Shown: piece by piece, positions 5,201-5,816 of the stretch
How the letters are laid out: every line of letters begins with the position of its first letter
Position numbering within the stretch: the first letter of the stretch is position 1
Program-made: the position numbers and the translations under genes
The notes under the pieces: model-generated
Database searches by the model: none
What the model was told of the DNA's origin: nothing
What the model saw: the letters and a program-made list of their open reading frames with translations, nothing else
Source of the DNA: Candidatus Woesebacteria bacterium
Lineage (GTDB): Bacteria > Patescibacteriota > Microgenomatia > UBA8517
Direction of reading: 5' to 3'
NCBI GenBank assembly: GCA_026394855.1
Contig: JAPLZT010000015.1
Coordinates: forward strand, 1 to 5,816
DNA length: 5,816 nt

Positions 5201-5816
5201 AATTATTAGATATTTCTTCCGCAACCTCTTTGGCTTTCTTGATTAGTTCAATATCAGTCCATGAGGCAATTTTTAATTCCGGTATGCCCGATTGTCTAAG
5301 CCCGAATATTTCTCCGGGACCTCTGAGTTTTAAATCTAACTCTGCCAGTTCAAAACCTGAAATTCCTTTTTCCATGGCCATTAGTCTTGCTTTGGATTTT
5401 TCACCTTCGTTTTGGTAAAAAAGAAGACAGTATGATTTTTTTTCGCTTCTTCCCACCCTTCCTCTTAATTGATGAAGCTGAGCCAGACCAAATCTGTCTG
5501 CAGCTTCAATAACCATTATGGTTGCATTGGGAATATCAATTCCTACCTCAACTACGGGAGTTGTAACCAAGATATCAAGTTTTTTATTTCTGAACTCTTC
5601 CACAACTTTATTCTTCTCTTCTATCTTTAGTTTTCCATGAAGAAGTCCGAGTTTTCTTCCTTTAAATATTTTCTTTAAGCTTTGATATTCCTTAGTTACC
5701 GATCTAATGTCTTTTAAGGTTTCTGCTTCGCTCTCTTCAATTAACGGACAAACAATGAAGCACTGTGAACTGTGAGCGGTGATTTGTGAACCGATCCATT
5801 TATAAGCATCGTCTCT
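5199..5816 (-). CDS. recG: ATP-dependent DNA helicase RecG, C-terminal part (5' end beyond window)
   Basis: The frame is open to the right edge, giving 205 C-terminal residues of the branch-migrating helicase RecG, which remodels stalled replication forks and recombination intermediates. Diagnostic segments read from the right edge are FIVCPLIEESEAE, GLLHGKLKIEEK, then DILVTTPVVEVGIDIPNAT (helicase motif V region), DRFGLAQLHQLRGRVGRS (motif VI) and LRGPGEIFGLRQSGIPELKIAS, the RecG-specific region after the helicase core. Walker A and DEAH motifs and the wedge domain lie outside the window. The reading frame clearly continues upstream of the GTG at 5601-5603, which is therefore internal (Val). 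The tail after the QSGIPEL motif is short, ending AEEISNN, without the extra helix common in longer RecG proteins. It lies 37 bp upstream of maf, possibly transcribed together with it. Confidence 0.95.
   Translation of the reverse strand, partial: RDDAYKWIGSQITAHSSQCFIVCPLIEESEAETLKDIRSVTKEYQSLKKIFKGRKLGLLHGKLKIEEKNKVVEEFRNKKLDILVTTPVVEVGIDIPNATIMVIEAADRFGLAQLHQLRGRVGRSEKKSYCLLFYQNEGEKSKARLMAMEKGISGFELAELDLKLRGPGEIFGLRQSGIPELKIASWTDIELIKKAKEVAEEISNN

Noticed and set aside
4944..5418. Plus-strand open frames opposite maf and recG
   Set aside because: Antisense to two clearly conserved genes; composition follows the reverse complement of those genes.
5601..5603. GTG as the start of a short protein ending at 5199
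   Set aside because: The frame continues upstream to the window edge with recognisable RecG sequence (CPLIEES, GLLHG), so this codon is internal.

Overview
The window is AT-rich bacterial DNA with densely packed genes and few clear Shine-Dalgarno sites. The source is probably an uncultivated small-genome lineage of the Patescibacteria/CPR (Microgenomates-like) type. That is an inference from the style of the trypsin-like protease (membrane N-terminus plus NTF2-like tail), the DUF3800 protein and the divergent Maf. TAA ends four of the complete or partial genes, and TGA appears to end the DUF3800 gene, so nothing suggests a recoded stop.

Layout, left to right. Nucleotides 1-2184 (+) hold the motor and C-terminal part of a type I restriction subunit HsdR, whose nuclease end lies off the left edge. 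An ATG directly after its stop opens a 41-codon remnant (2185-2310). Its product matches the N-terminus of the membrane protease encoded further right, and the match ends where a GC-rich foldback (2286-2342) begins. A second inverted repeat and a hairpin-like putative control region follow, then a DUF3800 RNase H-like protein gene (2454-3137, +). The DUF3800 stop codon lies inside a terminator hairpin. Beyond it is about 150 bp of dense inverted repeats (3150-3268). This stretch can be read as a minus-strand small RNA with a promoter (TTGACA-N17-TATGCT), a closing helix starting at the predicted first base, and a UUCG-loop terminator. The intact membrane-anchored serine protease with a C-terminal NTF2-like domain occupies 3303-4553 (+). 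It converges on a minus-strand housekeeping pair: a Maf-family nucleotide pyrophosphatase (4583-5161) and the C-terminal part of RecG helicase (5199-5816, running off the right edge).

Interpretation. The left part looks like an accessory or defence region, and the right part (maf, recG) is core genome. The DUF3800 gene with its flanking hairpins reads like a self-contained cassette placed after hsdR, breaking or replacing one copy of a protease gene. The most notable candidate is the pairing of a predicted RNase H-fold protein with an adjacent, overlapping structured RNA. Families of structured RNAs near DUF3800 genes have been described from comparative genomics (the DUF3800 RNA motifs), but I cannot tell from sequence alone whether this one belongs to them.
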